Shown here: in pieces, positions 23,189 through 32,900 of the stretch
How positions within the stretch are numbered: the first letter of the stretch is position 1
Layout of the letters: the number at the start of each line of letters is the position of its first letter
Assembly: GCF_003285015.1 (NCBI RefSeq)
Contig: NZ_QMFB01000030.1
Coordinates: forward strand, 53,287 to 117,286
Direction: 5' to 3'
Source: Paenibacillus contaminans
GTDB lineage: Bacteria > Bacillota > Bacilli > Paenibacillales > NBRC-103111
Length of the DNA: 64,000 nucleotides
Notes under the pieces: model-generated
Told to the model about the DNA's origin: nothing
Database searches by the model: none
What the model saw: only the letters and a program-made list of their open reading frames with translations
Position numbers and translations under genes: made by a program

Positions 23189-24529
23189 TTAGCCACAAAT
23201 AATCTTCTCCATCATCCCGCCCGCAAGCGACTCCAGCGCTTCCGCATTGCCCGGCGCGGAGAAGCACCATTCCTCACAGGTCTCGTATCCGCCCTTTTCG
23301 TTAAACGCTTCGCGGGTCGGAATATATTCAAGCGAAGCGTCGCCATAAGCCATAATAAGCGCATCCGTTTCCGGAAACCGCTTTTTGAGCGCTAGGGCGG
23401 ATTCGATGAACATTTCGCCCGGCAAAAAAACGAGCAAAACGTCCGCTATCTTCACAGCCGCCGCTTCCGCAGGCATGCGCAAACCGGGATACCGCTCGAC
23501 GAGCCCGATCCGCGCCGCAAGGCTGACGATATCCGCCCCTCCGTACCGCTGCGGGTGCAGCTCGCGTTCCTTGCGGAACTTGGCGATTTCTTCCCCAAGC
23601 ATCTTCTCCAACGCTTCCTTGGTATGCAAAATGCGAAGCTCCGCCGGCAGCTTGCCGCACTCGACGAGCAGTCCGTCGCCTTTCGCGTAACGAGCGTCCG
23701 CGTAGCTGCTTACGGCAGCCTCCGCCACTCGTCTCCCGAGCCGGATGCAATCGTCGAGCGGTTCGCCGACCGTATATTTGCCGGGGCTGATATTTCCCGC
23801 GCAGCCCTGCAGAAACAGACAGGTTCCGCCCAGCTCACGCTCCACATCCGCCGCCGCATAGCCGGGATAATCCCAGCTAATATGATCGTACCGGTTATAC
23901 GATGTCGCATGGCAGGCGTAATGGAGCAGACTCCCTACCACCTTTTCCCGGTCATCCACAAACCAGACGCAATATACGTCCGGGTCGATCAAACCGTCCG
24001 GCAGCGCGCGCAGCTCCGCGGATACTCCTCTCCCGTAGCGCGTTCCGATCGTTCCGTCCGGAAGCTTGACCCGCCTGTTGCAAGCGACGCCGCTAACCGG
24101 TGCCGACGAACGCTTGATGCGCACGTCGGTCAGCCCGCTCAAGGCTTCCCTGGCGGCCCGCTCCGCTGCGGACAGCACTTTGGCATAGTAGTCGGCATCC
24201 AGAAACTGCAGCCCCGACGGCTGTAAATATTCCTGCACCGAGCGATTCAAATAAGGCGAAGAATGCGTATGCGTAGCATTCAAAAAAATACGCGATTTCG
24301 CCATTCCGGCTGCCTCGGCTATTCTCGATCGTATATCGTCGATCACCCGCTCGTACAAGCACATCGTCTCAACCGATACGATGGCCGCCTTTTCGCCGCC
24401 GTCATCTTGCAGCAAACATACCTTTAACCGCAGCGGCGTTACAATTTCGGTGATGCGGTAACCGATATACAAAGACGTATGCGCGCCCGTATCCGGCGTA
24501 ATATCGGCCGTGCCGATTCCAGCCTTCAT
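23189..24529 (-). CDS. Neutral/alkaline ceramidase-like hydrolase (1)
   Basis: 446 residues, no signal peptide. The start MKAGIGTADITP, the NATHTHSSP motif (His87, His89) and LLHYACHATSY match the N-terminal catalytic domain of the neutral/alkaline ceramidase superfamily, whose histidines hold a zinc that cleaves an amide bond. Full ceramidases are longer and secreted; this short cytosolic form is common in Firmicute sugar loci and probably hydrolyses some other amide or ester, perhaps N-acyl sugars. The start ATG follows GAGGGGAG. It is divergent from AraC 2, its likely regulator. A paralogue lies at 28552-29904. Confidence 0.75.
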   Translation of the reverse strand: MKAGIGTADITPDTGAHTSLYIGYRITEIVTPLRLKVCLLQDDGGEKAAIVSVETMCLYERVIDDIRSRIAEAAGMAKSRIFLNATHTHSSPYLNRSVQEYLQPSGLQFLDADYYAKVLSAAERAAREALSGLTDVRIKRSSAPVSGVACNRRVKLPDGTIGTRYGRGVSAELRALPDGLIDPDVYCVWFVDDREKVVGSLLHYACHATSYNRYDHISWDYPGYAAADVERELGGTCLFLQGCAGNISPGKYTVGEPLDDCIRLGRRVAEAAVSSYADARYAKGDGLLVECGKLPAELRILHTKEALEKMLGEEIAKFRKERELHPQRYGGADIVSLAARIGLVERYPGLRMPAEAAAVKIADVLLVFLPGEMFIESALALKKRFPETDALIMAYGDASLEYIPTREAFNEKGGYETCEEWCFSAPGNAEALESLAGGMMEKIICG

Positions 24530-24558
24530 TCGGCTCCCCTCTTTCTTCAGCTTAAAAT

Positions 24559-24587
24559 AAGGATAAACGGCTTCGCCTTCCCGGACG
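24559..24587. repeat. Dispersed intergenic repeat, copy D (partial)
   Basis: Only the left part of the element (AAGGATAAACGGCTTCGCC) is kept, 30 bp upstream of the ceramidase-like start, in a divergent promoter region. Confidence 0.5.
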
Positions 24588-24695
24588 TTTTCGAAGAAAG
24601 CGACATCGTAAGCATGAACTGGGACACGGATCCTCGACGTAAGCTCATTCTACGTGAAAGGACGTTCCTGCGGAATGCCCCCCATAACCAATAAA

Positions 24696-24711
24696 TTGGA
24701 TTATATGCTCG
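24696..24711. promoter_or_regulatory. TTGGAYTATAT motif between ceramidase-like gene 1 and AraC 2
   Basis: TTGGATTATATGCTCG lies 167 bp upstream of the ceramidase-like start and 140 bp upstream of AraC 2, comparable to the 157 bp between the motif and the lyase gene at 36312. Candidate AraC-paralogue site. Confidence 0.4.
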
Positions 24712-24748
24712 ATTCATCTGTATTTAATATCTTTTGAATCAAATCCCT

Positions 24749-24778
24749 TTGAGCCTGTCGGCACTTATCTGGTACAAT
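24749..24778 (+). promoter_or_regulatory. Candidate promoter of AraC 2
   Basis: TTGAGC, an 18-bp spacer and TACAAT lie 57 bp before the start. The -10 context (ATCTGGTACAATGG) closely resembles that before AraC 3 (ATCTGATAGAATGG), so the two genes share promoter ancestry. Confidence 0.5.
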
Positions 24779-24835
24779 GGATTACGACTTCTCTTACATC
24801 CCTGAACCATGCAATATAATGGAGGGTTGTCTTCT

Positions 24836-25705
24836 ATGACAAAACTGTTGGACTATATGATCAGTCCAATTCCGATTCGGATTGAAGAACTCAAATTGGA
24901 CAGCTCCTTGCTCAGAATAAAAGGGCTGACCGTTTCGCAATTCGGACATTTGCCCGGACGGACGTTAAGGACGAAAGGCATTACGCATAATCAATGGGCG
25001 TTTACGTATATCGTTCGCGGGAAAGGTTTTTACCAGGTCGATAACGGTCCCATTCAAAAGCTCGAAGCCGGAAGCTTGTTCTGGGAATGGCCCGGAACGA
25101 CGTTTCGGTATGGACCGGAGGAGGAGGCCGGCTGGGATGAATATTACGTGACTTTTAACGGCAGCCGGGTTCAGGAATGGCTGGACAACAAACTCCTTCA
25201 AACCGACAGCGTATACCGGATCGGAGTTAACAATACGTGGATCCGCAAAATCGAGACGATCGGGGACTACATCGAAAGCGGCATTCCCGAAAATGGGGAT
25301 CGCGCGGCAATGCTGCTCGAATCGCTTGTTTACGATTTCTGCATTGCAAACGAAGGAATCAAATCGGGCAGCAGGCCGAGCCGCAAGCCGGAATTCGTCC
25401 TTCAGGTACTTGAGGATATCGCGAACAATTTGTACCAGCCGTGGGACGAAGGACAAGCGATGGAGCGCAATCATCTGTCCCGCTCCACGCTGCGCAGAAT
25501 CGTGCTGCAAAACACGGGGTACCCCTTGAACGAATACGTCAACCGGCTTAAAATAACCGAAGCCAAAAAGCTGCTCCGGCTGACCGAGCTGCAAATCAAG
25601 GAAATCGCGCAAATGCTCGGGTACGAGGATAACGCGTACTTTTCGCGATTATTTAAAAAGTATACCGGCACTTCCGCCAACCAGTTCCGCAATAATTTGA
25701 ACTGA
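24836..25705 (+). CDS. AraC-family transcriptional regulator (paralogue 2)
   Basis: 289 residues. The start is the ATG nine bases after GGAGGG; an upstream in-frame ATG at 24809 lacks a site and is not conserved in the paralogues. The cupin-like N-terminal half (LPGRTLRTKG, FTYIVRGKGFYQVDNGPIQKLEAGSLFWEWPG) and the C-terminal double helix-turn-helix (RSTLRRIVLQNTGYPLNEY, YFSRLFKKYTGTSANQFRN) match AraC 1 and AraC 3. It is closer to AraC 3 (shared SLLRIKGLTV, YRIGVxNxWIRKIETIGDY). It is divergent from the ceramidase-like gene. Confidence 0.9.
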   Translation: MTKLLDYMISPIPIRIEELKLDSSLLRIKGLTVSQFGHLPGRTLRTKGITHNQWAFTYIVRGKGFYQVDNGPIQKLEAGSLFWEWPGTTFRYGPEEEAGWDEYYVTFNGSRVQEWLDNKLLQTDSVYRIGVNNTWIRKIETIGDYIESGIPENGDRAAMLLESLVYDFCIANEGIKSGSRPSRKPEFVLQVLEDIANNLYQPWDEGQAMERNHLSRSTLRRIVLQNTGYPLNEYVNRLKITEAKKLLRLTELQIKEIAQMLGYEDNAYFSRLFKKYTGTSANQFRNNLN

Positions 25706-25754
25706 AGCGCCGATCGGGCCGTAACCGTTTCATGAGAATCGTCCGCCAAACCGC

Positions 25755-25794
25755 TAAAAACCGCCCCTGCGCTTGCGCATGAGGCGGTTTTCGT
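25755..25794. terminator. Terminator between AraC 2 and the oxidoreductase
   Basis: AAAACCGCC pairs with GGCGGTTTT around a GC-rich inner stem (TGCGC, GCGCA). T runs occur on both strands, so it can serve both convergent genes. Confidence 0.8.
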
Positions 25795-25824
25795 ATAAGC
25801 GTCATGACTTCATTTTTCCGAATG

Positions 25825-26823
25825 CTACAGCTTCGCCATCGCCTGCTCGACAACCGCTTTGATCGGCTCCGGCTTGCCGCTTTTGAGCGATTCGATCGCC
25901 TGCAGCACCATCAGCGTAGCATACAGGCCGTCGATGTGATCGATCATCGGCGGTTTGTCTTCGACGATGCATTGGAGAAACGCTTTGTTTTCTTCGAGAA
26001 ATCCGGTTTCCGAGCCTTTGTAAACGACGGGATCTTTTCCGTTTTCTTTATAAGTCAACGTCGTCAAACGGTCGGATATCGTAATCGAGCGGTTCTCCGC
26101 AAAAAGCTGCATAAAAAACTTGCTCGTTACCGTCGGACAAGAGCTATCCCCTTGAATTAAATTGCCTGCCGCACCGTTCTCGAACCGGAATACGGCCGCC
26201 AGGTTGTCGATAACGCCCGACGACTGATAATAGTTGCCGCCTGCCGCGTACACTTCTACGGGCTCGGAGCCTGCCACGAACCTCATAATATCGGTCGAAT
26301 GGCAGCCTTGGCTGATGACATTGCCGCCTCCTTTGACCGGATCGTTCACCCAAAGTCCTTCGCCCCAACGGTCGTCCATCATTTGCATCGTGACCATCAC
26401 CGGCTGCGGAATGAGCTCCTTCGCTTTCCAGAGCATGTCGAAGTAGCGCATTTTATAAGCGGTGAACAGCTTCTTGCCGCTGCGGTTTACGGCTTCGCCG
26501 ATTCTCATGCATTCCTCAAGCGACATGGCGAGCGGTTTTTCAACCAATACATGTTTCCCCGCTTCAAGCGCCCGAATGCAATACTCCGCATGCGTATCGT
26601 GCAGGGTCGTAATATAGATCGCGTCCAGCGTTTCATCCGCCAAAAGCTTGTCGATGTCGGAGGTGGCGTAATCGCCGCCGTAATCCGCCAGCATTCGGTG
26701 CGCATTTTCCTCAAATACGTCGCAATATGCCGTCAAGCTCATTCCGTCCAGCTGCTTGATGCAATCCGCATGCGTTCTTGCCAGCTTGCCGCAGCCGATG
26801 ATGCCCGCTTTAATTTGCTTCAT
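25825..26823 (-). CDS. Gfo/Idh/MocA family NAD(P)-dependent oxidoreductase
   Basis: 332 residues. The N-terminal Rossmann domain shows KAGIIGCGKLARTH (Gly10-Cys-Gly12) and the family lysine in HVLVEKPLAMS near residue 96. The C-terminal half is the beta-sheet substrate domain, with GGGNVISQGCHSTDIMRFVAGSEP giving the conserved GxxxDxxxH-like segment. It is cytosolic and likely oxidises or epimerises a sugar, inositol or uronic acid derivative. AGGGAG lies 10 bp before the ATG. It is divergent from GntR-SBP 2 across an operator-rich gap. Confidence 0.9.
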   Translation of the reverse strand: MKQIKAGIIGCGKLARTHADCIKQLDGMSLTAYCDVFEENAHRMLADYGGDYATSDIDKLLADETLDAIYITTLHDTHAEYCIRALEAGKHVLVEKPLAMSLEECMRIGEAVNRSGKKLFTAYKMRYFDMLWKAKELIPQPVMVTMQMMDDRWGEGLWVNDPVKGGGNVISQGCHSTDIMRFVAGSEPVEVYAAGGNYYQSSGVIDNLAAVFRFENGAAGNLIQGDSSCPTVTSKFFMQLFAENRSITISDRLTTLTYKENGKDPVVYKGSETGFLEENKAFLQCIVEDKPPMIDHIDGLYATLMVLQAIESLKSGKPEPIKAVVEQAMAKL

Positions 26824-26960
26824 GGATAGTCTACTCCCTTTCGCCTCTCAATTGGTTACCGTCCAAGCACTTCTGCTGTACATCTTTCATGAAAAAGACC
26901 ATTAAACTCAAATCTACTGTATATATTACTGTATATGTTACGAGTATAGTTTACGTACAG

Positions 26961-27017
26961 TACCTGTAGGTGTCAACATCATTTTTTCAACGCTTATGTA
27001 CAGCTGTCTGCTGTACA
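26961..27017. promoter_or_regulatory. Operators between the oxidoreductase and GntR-SBP 2
   Basis: At 26997-27017 lies a perfect palindrome with 8-bp arms TGTACAGC and GCTGTACA and a 5-bp centre, the same geometry as at 16133. At 26961-26968 there is TACCTGTA, the core seen upstream of three other genes. A tandem ACTGTATAT pair lies about 30 bp further left. This 249-bp gap probably controls both divergent genes. Confidence 0.65.
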
Positions 27018-27072
27018 ATTCGACCTATTTTCGATATAGTTCTTCTATACGGTTTGGAAGGGGACAACCAGA

Positions 27073-28461
27073 ATGGAGCCATTGAACCAACCGAGCCGCA
27101 AAACGTTTCAGCGCAGGCTCGACTATATGGTAGCGCGCCTTAGAGATGAGATTCGCGAAGGCAAATATACAGCAGGGGATTTTCTTCCCTCCGAGACGGA
27201 GCTTGTGGAAAAGTTCCAGTTAAGCAACAAATCCGTCCGCAAAGGACTCGATCAGCTGATTGCAGAAGGCTTAATCGTCAAAATCAACCGCGTGGGCAGC
27301 CGCGTCACCGAAAATGCCGGATCGTCCGTCACCGTTACCTTCGGCCATCATCACTCGATCGAACGCGACTTCATGCTTTCGCATCTGTTGAAGGATTTTG
27401 AAGCTCTGCACCCAACTATCCATGTTAAAGCAGTACCGCTGCGTTCCACCGATCACGAAATCATAAACGATTATTTGCAGAGTGCGGCCGTCGATGTGTT
27501 TACGATCAATAACGCCATTTTTATGGATATGGTCGATACCCGTTCCACGCATTTGCTGGAGCCGGCAGCCGCAAATCCAGGGGCATATGCGTTCTCAAAC
27601 GACGCTTTCGCTTGGGAAGGCGAGCAGTTCGCAAAACCCGTCATCTTTTCCCCGATCCTGCTGGCTTACAACCGGGATCACTTTATCGAAGCGGGTATAC
27701 CGGAGCCGGACGGAAGCTGGACCTGGCGCGAAGCGCTGCATGCCGCGGCTGCGCTGACCATACCGGGCAAACGGCACGGCTTTTATTTTCACCTGCTGTC
27801 GGACAACCGCTGGCCGGCTTTTCTGCTGCAGAGCGGCATGAAATTCGAGCCGGACGCCGACGGGCTTTTTCATCTGTCCGGAACCCGCCTGCTGGAAAGC
27901 ATCCGATTATGCAAATCGATTCTTACAAACAGCGACGTTTACCTGAACTATTTATCCGAAAATAATCGGGACGTCAACGAGCTGTTCATGCAGGGCAAAG
28001 TGTCGATGATTCTTACCAACTACATGACGCTCAACGAAATCAAACACTCGGATATCCGGTACGATATTTCGCCTTTGCCGTATTTGCACGAGCCCCGCTC
28101 TTTGATTCACGCTATCGGCGTTGCCGTTAACCGGCTGGCCAAGGAAAAGGAGGCCGCTCTTCTGCTCGCCGATTATTTCGGCTCGCCGCGCGCGCAGCAG
28201 CTGATCAGGGAGCTAACCCTGAGCTTGCCCGCTCTCAAGGAAGCGGCCGAGCAGCCGCTTCGGCCCGGGGAAGCGCTCAACCGTCCGTCGCGGTATTTTC
28301 TGTTCCGGGAAATTATGTTCTCGTACCGGCTGCACCGGGAGCTGAATCTTTCCAGGCAAGCCTTCGCAAAGCTGCGGCAGCTGTTGAAGCAGTACTGGTC
28401 GGATCTGATCGACGAGGAGGAGCTTTGCGAGCGGGCGAAGGATTTGTTCAAGGAAGAATGA
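27073..28461 (+). CDS. GntR-type regulator fused to a solute-binding-protein-like domain (2)
   Basis: 462 residues, cytosolic. Residues about 12-85 are a GntR helix-turn-helix (RLRDEIREGKYTAGDFLPSE, LVEKFQLSNKSVRKGLDQLI, GLIVKINRVGSRVTE). The remainder resembles a sugar-binding protein: LKDFEALHPTIHVKAVPL, VDVFTINNAIFMDM, FSPILLAYNRDHFIEAGIPEPDGSWTW. The PDGSWTW segment is characteristic of binding proteins. The order of parts matches the protein at 12810-14216, though the sequences are well diverged. It probably senses an imported saccharide and controls the divergent oxidoreductase and itself through the palindrome at 26997. Confidence 0.85.
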   Translation: MEPLNQPSRKTFQRRLDYMVARLRDEIREGKYTAGDFLPSETELVEKFQLSNKSVRKGLDQLIAEGLIVKINRVGSRVTENAGSSVTVTFGHHHSIERDFMLSHLLKDFEALHPTIHVKAVPLRSTDHEIINDYLQSAAVDVFTINNAIFMDMVDTRSTHLLEPAAANPGAYAFSNDAFAWEGEQFAKPVIFSPILLAYNRDHFIEAGIPEPDGSWTWREALHAAAALTIPGKRHGFYFHLLSDNRWPAFLLQSGMKFEPDADGLFHLSGTRLLESIRLCKSILTNSDVYLNYLSENNRDVNELFMQGKVSMILTNYMTLNEIKHSDIRYDISPLPYLHEPRSLIHAIGVAVNRLAKEKEAALLLADYFGSPRAQQLIRELTLSLPALKEAAEQPLRPGEALNRPSRYFLFREIMFSYRLHRELNLSRQAFAKLRQLLKQYWSDLIDEEELCERAKDLFKEE

Positions 28462-28515
28462 ACGACGATAGTAAAAAAGGACTCGTAAGCTCCGAAGCCC
28501 TCATGCCAACGCAAA

Positions 28516-28538
28516 GAGGTGCCGGTACCCGGCACCTC
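28516..28538. terminator. Hairpin between GntR-SBP 2 and ceramidase-like gene 2
   Basis: GAGGTGCCGG pairs with CCGGCACCTC over a three-base loop. There is no strong T run on either strand, so it may act as a weak terminator or mRNA stabiliser for the two convergent genes. Confidence 0.5.
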
Positions 28539-28551
28539 CGCATTCGACACG

Positions 28552-29904
28552 TTATTCGGCATTCGACAGGTTATAGTCCAAACGAACGATTTGCCCGACG
28601 ATTATGTCTTCGATTTCAGGCACGAACGGCCCCCGCAAATGAAAGAAAAAGTTGCATCCCGCCTCATATCCGCCTTCGCGGATCATTTTGCGCGTCGGCA
28701 CATAGCTGTATACGCCGTTTGTATAACCTAGCGTCAGGACCGTACACGAACTGCCGATCAGCTTTTTGACAAGCAGCGAGTACTCGGTGGAAACTTCCCC
28801 CTCCATCGCCACCAGCTTCGTATCGTCGTCAAGCTGCCAAATGCAAATGCAATGCGGCAGACGATCCTTGATCGTGCCGTCCTCGATCGCCCTAATCGTC
28901 CGTTTCGCAGCATTCCAATAAAATGCATTATAGTCGGGATGATTGGTCATCGGATCATAAAACGCGGCCTCCGTTTGCTCCGTATATAAAAGCGGATCCG
29001 CCATTGCCGTCTTAAACTTGCAGCGTACCGGCCTAAGCTCCCCTCGATTCAAAATGCCTTTCACATCATTCGCAAGCTCCGTTCCGGCCTCTTCCATTTC
29101 CGCGATAGACAAGCTTTTGAATACGCTGCCTGCCGCGCTTCGCAACGGTTTCAATTCGCCCCCGCAGCCTTGGAGAAATATTGCGGTTACGTCCGGATAC
29201 GCCTCTTCAAGCACGCGCGAGGTTTGACCGGCAAAGTCGTTGGAAAGCAGCAGATTGTCCGGTCCCATGGCCGTCGTATGGCAACCGTAATTGTACAAAA
29301 TGCCTTTCATCGCGCCCGAGCTGTCCGTAAGCGTCAAAACAAGCAATTCCTTATCGATTTCGCCTTCGTAATAAGGCGCCCAAACAACCCCGTCGCCGAC
29401 CGGCTTGCGTCTGCTGACCGCAAAGCCGGATTTCCCCCGCCCGATCGCAAGCTCGCCTTCCTCCAAATGATCTCGGCAGTATTCCGTCATTCGCAAGATC
29501 GTGTCCCGCATGAAAAGGTAATAAGCTTCATCCTCGCTGTAATCGAGCTCCTCTTCGCTCTCGGTCCATCCCTCTTGCGCCATGCTGTACGCGCCGCGGC
29601 GCAACCCGGCATCCATTCCTGTCAGGAAGACAGAATGATGCGTGTGCGAGAAATTGATCAGCACTTCGTCATGCTCAAAACCGAATTTCTCCTTCAGCGC
29701 GTCCTTGATGCCGACGACGAAGCTGCGGTCCGAGCCGAGCGCGTCGATCGTCAGGATCAGCAGCGTCTTGTTCGCTTCCAACATGGCAGCCTTAATATAG
29801 AGCTGGTCGTGAACGCCTTCGCTTTTGCTTGTTCTGCTGCCGAAACCATGCATGAAAATAGGCTTATCCGGTGTCATAACCTCGCTTGTTAGACAAAATC
29901 TCAT
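28552..29904 (-). CDS. Neutral/alkaline ceramidase-like hydrolase (2)
   Basis: 450 residues, no signal peptide. It shares with the protein at 23189-24529 the early VMTPDKP start, NFSHTHHS with His87 and His89 in the same positions, an ILYNYGCHTTAMGPDN equivalent of the second histidine region, and a GYTNGVYSYVPTRKM segment matching GDASLEYIPTREA. It belongs to the zinc amidase fold of ceramidases but the substrate is unknown. AAAGGGG precedes the ATG. It starts 42 bp after the giant lyase gene ends on the same strand, so the two are probably cotranscribed and act on the same material. Confidence 0.75.
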   Translation of the reverse strand: MRFCLTSEVMTPDKPIFMHGFGSRTSKSEGVHDQLYIKAAMLEANKTLLILTIDALGSDRSFVVGIKDALKEKFGFEHDEVLINFSHTHHSVFLTGMDAGLRRGAYSMAQEGWTESEEELDYSEDEAYYLFMRDTILRMTEYCRDHLEEGELAIGRGKSGFAVSRRKPVGDGVVWAPYYEGEIDKELLVLTLTDSSGAMKGILYNYGCHTTAMGPDNLLLSNDFAGQTSRVLEEAYPDVTAIFLQGCGGELKPLRSAAGSVFKSLSIAEMEEAGTELANDVKGILNRGELRPVRCKFKTAMADPLLYTEQTEAAFYDPMTNHPDYNAFYWNAAKRTIRAIEDGTIKDRLPHCICIWQLDDDTKLVAMEGEVSTEYSLLVKKLIGSSCTVLTLGYTNGVYSYVPTRKMIREGGYEAGCNFFFHLRGPFVPEIEDIIVGQIVRLDYNLSNAE

Positions 29905-29946
29905 CTATAAGAACCCCTTTGCTTATGATCTGTATAGACACATGCA

Positions 29947-32900
29947 TTATTGGTTCATAGGCACCAGTCTGTAAACCGCTTGTGCGCTTTCCGCACGGTT
30001 GAGCGTTCCGCGGGGAACGAACATGCCGTCTTCCCGCCCGGCGAGTAAGCCCAGTTTCTCAGCGGCCGCTAGAGAATGCAGCGCCCAATCGCTTGCCTGA
30101 TCGCGATCCGCAAAAGACGCTTCTTCCTCCGGCTCCGCTTTCCTTCCCGTCGATAGCTCGTAAGCGCGAACCAGCATAACCGCCATCTCCTCGCGGCTCA
30201 CCGGACGGTCGGGAGCGAATTGCGAAGCCCCGATACCTTCGACCAGCCCCGCCTTGACGGCAGCCGCTACAGCTCCGGCATACCATTGCTCCGGCAGAAC
30301 ATCGGCAAAAATCAGAGCATCCGTTTGACCCGCCGGTTCGCGCAAGCCTAATGTCCTTGTCAGCAATGCGGCAAACTCGGCGCGCGTAACTTCTCTGAGC
30401 GGGGCAAACAACGTATCCGTCGTGCCGGTAACGATATGCTTGGCCGACAGCTCCTTGATAACTTCAGCGGCCCAGTAGCCGTCCGCTACGTCCTCATAGG
30501 TTCTGGCGTACTCCAGAAGCGCATAGGTGCTAAAATGATTTAGATCGGCCTCCATATATTCGCCGCTTTTTTGTCCCCCCATGTACGATAATTCGCCGTC
30601 CTCGCCGATCAAATAGACGCCGAGCAGCCTGTCGTCCGCTCCTTGCGCGATTTTAAGCTTCACACGGATCGGAGCCGGGAAAACTTCCAGCGAAATCCGT
30701 TCGCCGTTCTCCTCCGCCGTCAGTTTCAATTCATACATCCCGCCTCCCGGCTTCAGCACGACATTGCCCGATACCTTCACCTGTTCAAGCATGTTATCCT
30801 CGTCCGCTTCGTTAAGCGGCATCAACCATACGGTCACCTTGGCATTCATCATCCCCTCGGAGGAAGCGCGCTTCAAAAGCTCGCCGAACACGTCCTTCGG
30901 AATCGTTAGCTCAATCGCATCGCCGGTAATATTCAATCCGGTTTCCGCCAATTTATGGACGATGGCCGCCGCAATGACGACGCCCTGCTTGCCCGCAGGC
31001 AGACTGACTGCCGGCATTTTGCCGCTTTCGGCTAGTGCTTGCGCGGGCATCAGCTCCAGCAGCATGCTCGAATTCGGCTGGTTCGTATCCGAACCGGACT
31101 GCTGATCCGTACCCGTGGCCGGAGGCACGCCCGGATTACGGTCGTCCGCCAGTACAGTCAACGTAAATGCCGTGCTCAGTCCTCCGTAAGTGGCGGTGAT
31201 AACCGTTTGCCCTGCCGTTCTTGCAGTCACCGTACCGTTAGCGGCGATTTCCGCCACGCTTTCCTTGCTGCTTGCAAAGCCGGCAAATGGCGTAACATCG
31301 GCTTCCGAGCCGTCATCATACCCTGCGGTTACCGCCGCCGACGCTTTTGTGCCTGCTTTCAACGCCGCCGGCAGTCCCGAAATGCTTAGCGTTTTCAGCT
31401 CAATTGCCGGTTCTTCCGGTTCGGAAGCGGAACGGCTGGCCGACAGAGGAATCACGAATGACTGACCTGCTGCGATGTCGTAAACGAAGCCCTTGCTTAA
31501 GTCATTACTATCCAAATAACTGCGAATCAGCGTAATGTCGCCGATGTCGAACTTGTACTTGCCTTCGTCCAGCCTGGTTACGCCTATAATTTCATAAACG
31601 GCGTTCCGCTTGCCGTCATTTGCAACATAAATGCTCGTTCCTGCAAGCTTGCTTGGATCCAACCCTTGCAAATCCGCCTCGACAACGATTTCATTTGCCA
31701 TCGAAAGCGACTTGGTAAAATCGGCGATCTTGCCGGTTATTTGGCCTTGTTCGGCTTGAACGTAAAGCCGGTCCGCACGGCCGATCATCGTCCCGTCGTT
31801 CACATATCCGGATACGGGCAAACCGTCCTTCTCCGAATATACGCCGAAAAATCCTTGGAAGACGATAGCTTCGTCAATTGTATAGACCGTTTTCGAATCG
31901 AGCGCCTGTACGATATAGTCGGTTCTGCCGTTCTTCAGCACAACCTTGACGGCGGCAGCTTGATCGTCGCCTACCGGCTGTCCGTTTGCCAGAACGGGAA
32001 CCTGCTCGACCGCTGCGATAAACGCTTCGTTCAAATACGGCTGCAGAACGGAAGCGAACAAGCTGTTTAAACCGCTGCCTTTCCGGTGGGCAATCATATA
32101 TTTCAAGCTATCCGGATTCGAGCCGTTGACCGGAGGTATGCCGTCAGCCAAAGCGACGTCGTTCACTTTATTCAGCATCGTAAGCTTCAGATGCGGCTCC
32201 TTGTCCGCAGGCAGCGTCCCGTCGTTCTTAAGCTTCCAATCGACGCTGAACGGCCCCGCCGGCGCTTGATCCTTCTCGACATTGGCCAAGTAATGAAAAC
32301 CGCTTCCCTTGTAGCCCCATCCCGGTACGCTGTCCGGCCGCTGTCCGTAAGCGATGTCCGGACCCGCGTAGGTGCCGGAAGCCTGCTTCGTCAGCTGCAG
32401 CCCTTCCGTCGTTACGGTCCCTTCTCCGCCATGGAAGCTGAAATGATGCTCGCTGCCGCCGTTCACTCGGAACAAATCGACGTAATAGGAATTCATATCG
32501 TCAACCTTGATCATGGCCGAGGTGCGCCGGTACATATCCGTTTGCGGATACGCCGCCGGCATGTCGACATCGATCAGCTGTACATCGCCGTTGCCGTCAT
32601 AGTGCAGCGGAGTGCCGTCCCAGATGCCTTCTTGCATGACCTTATCGACGACAACCGTGTTATGGCTGATCGTATTGCTGGACCATTCCTGCCTGGTCGG
32701 CCATTCGCCGGTACGCTCGGGATAACCGAGATCCGGAGCCAGATCCAAGCCGAATGCATGCAGGCCCAAGTTCAAAGCGTCCCGGTGGGCATGGCTCTCT
32801 GAGGTGCGCCCGTAGTAAAGCGTCAGGTCGCGAAGCGTATTGCCTTTCAGCTCTGCGTCGTTCTGCTGCCGCCGCGCTTCGGCGTCAAGCATAATCAGGC

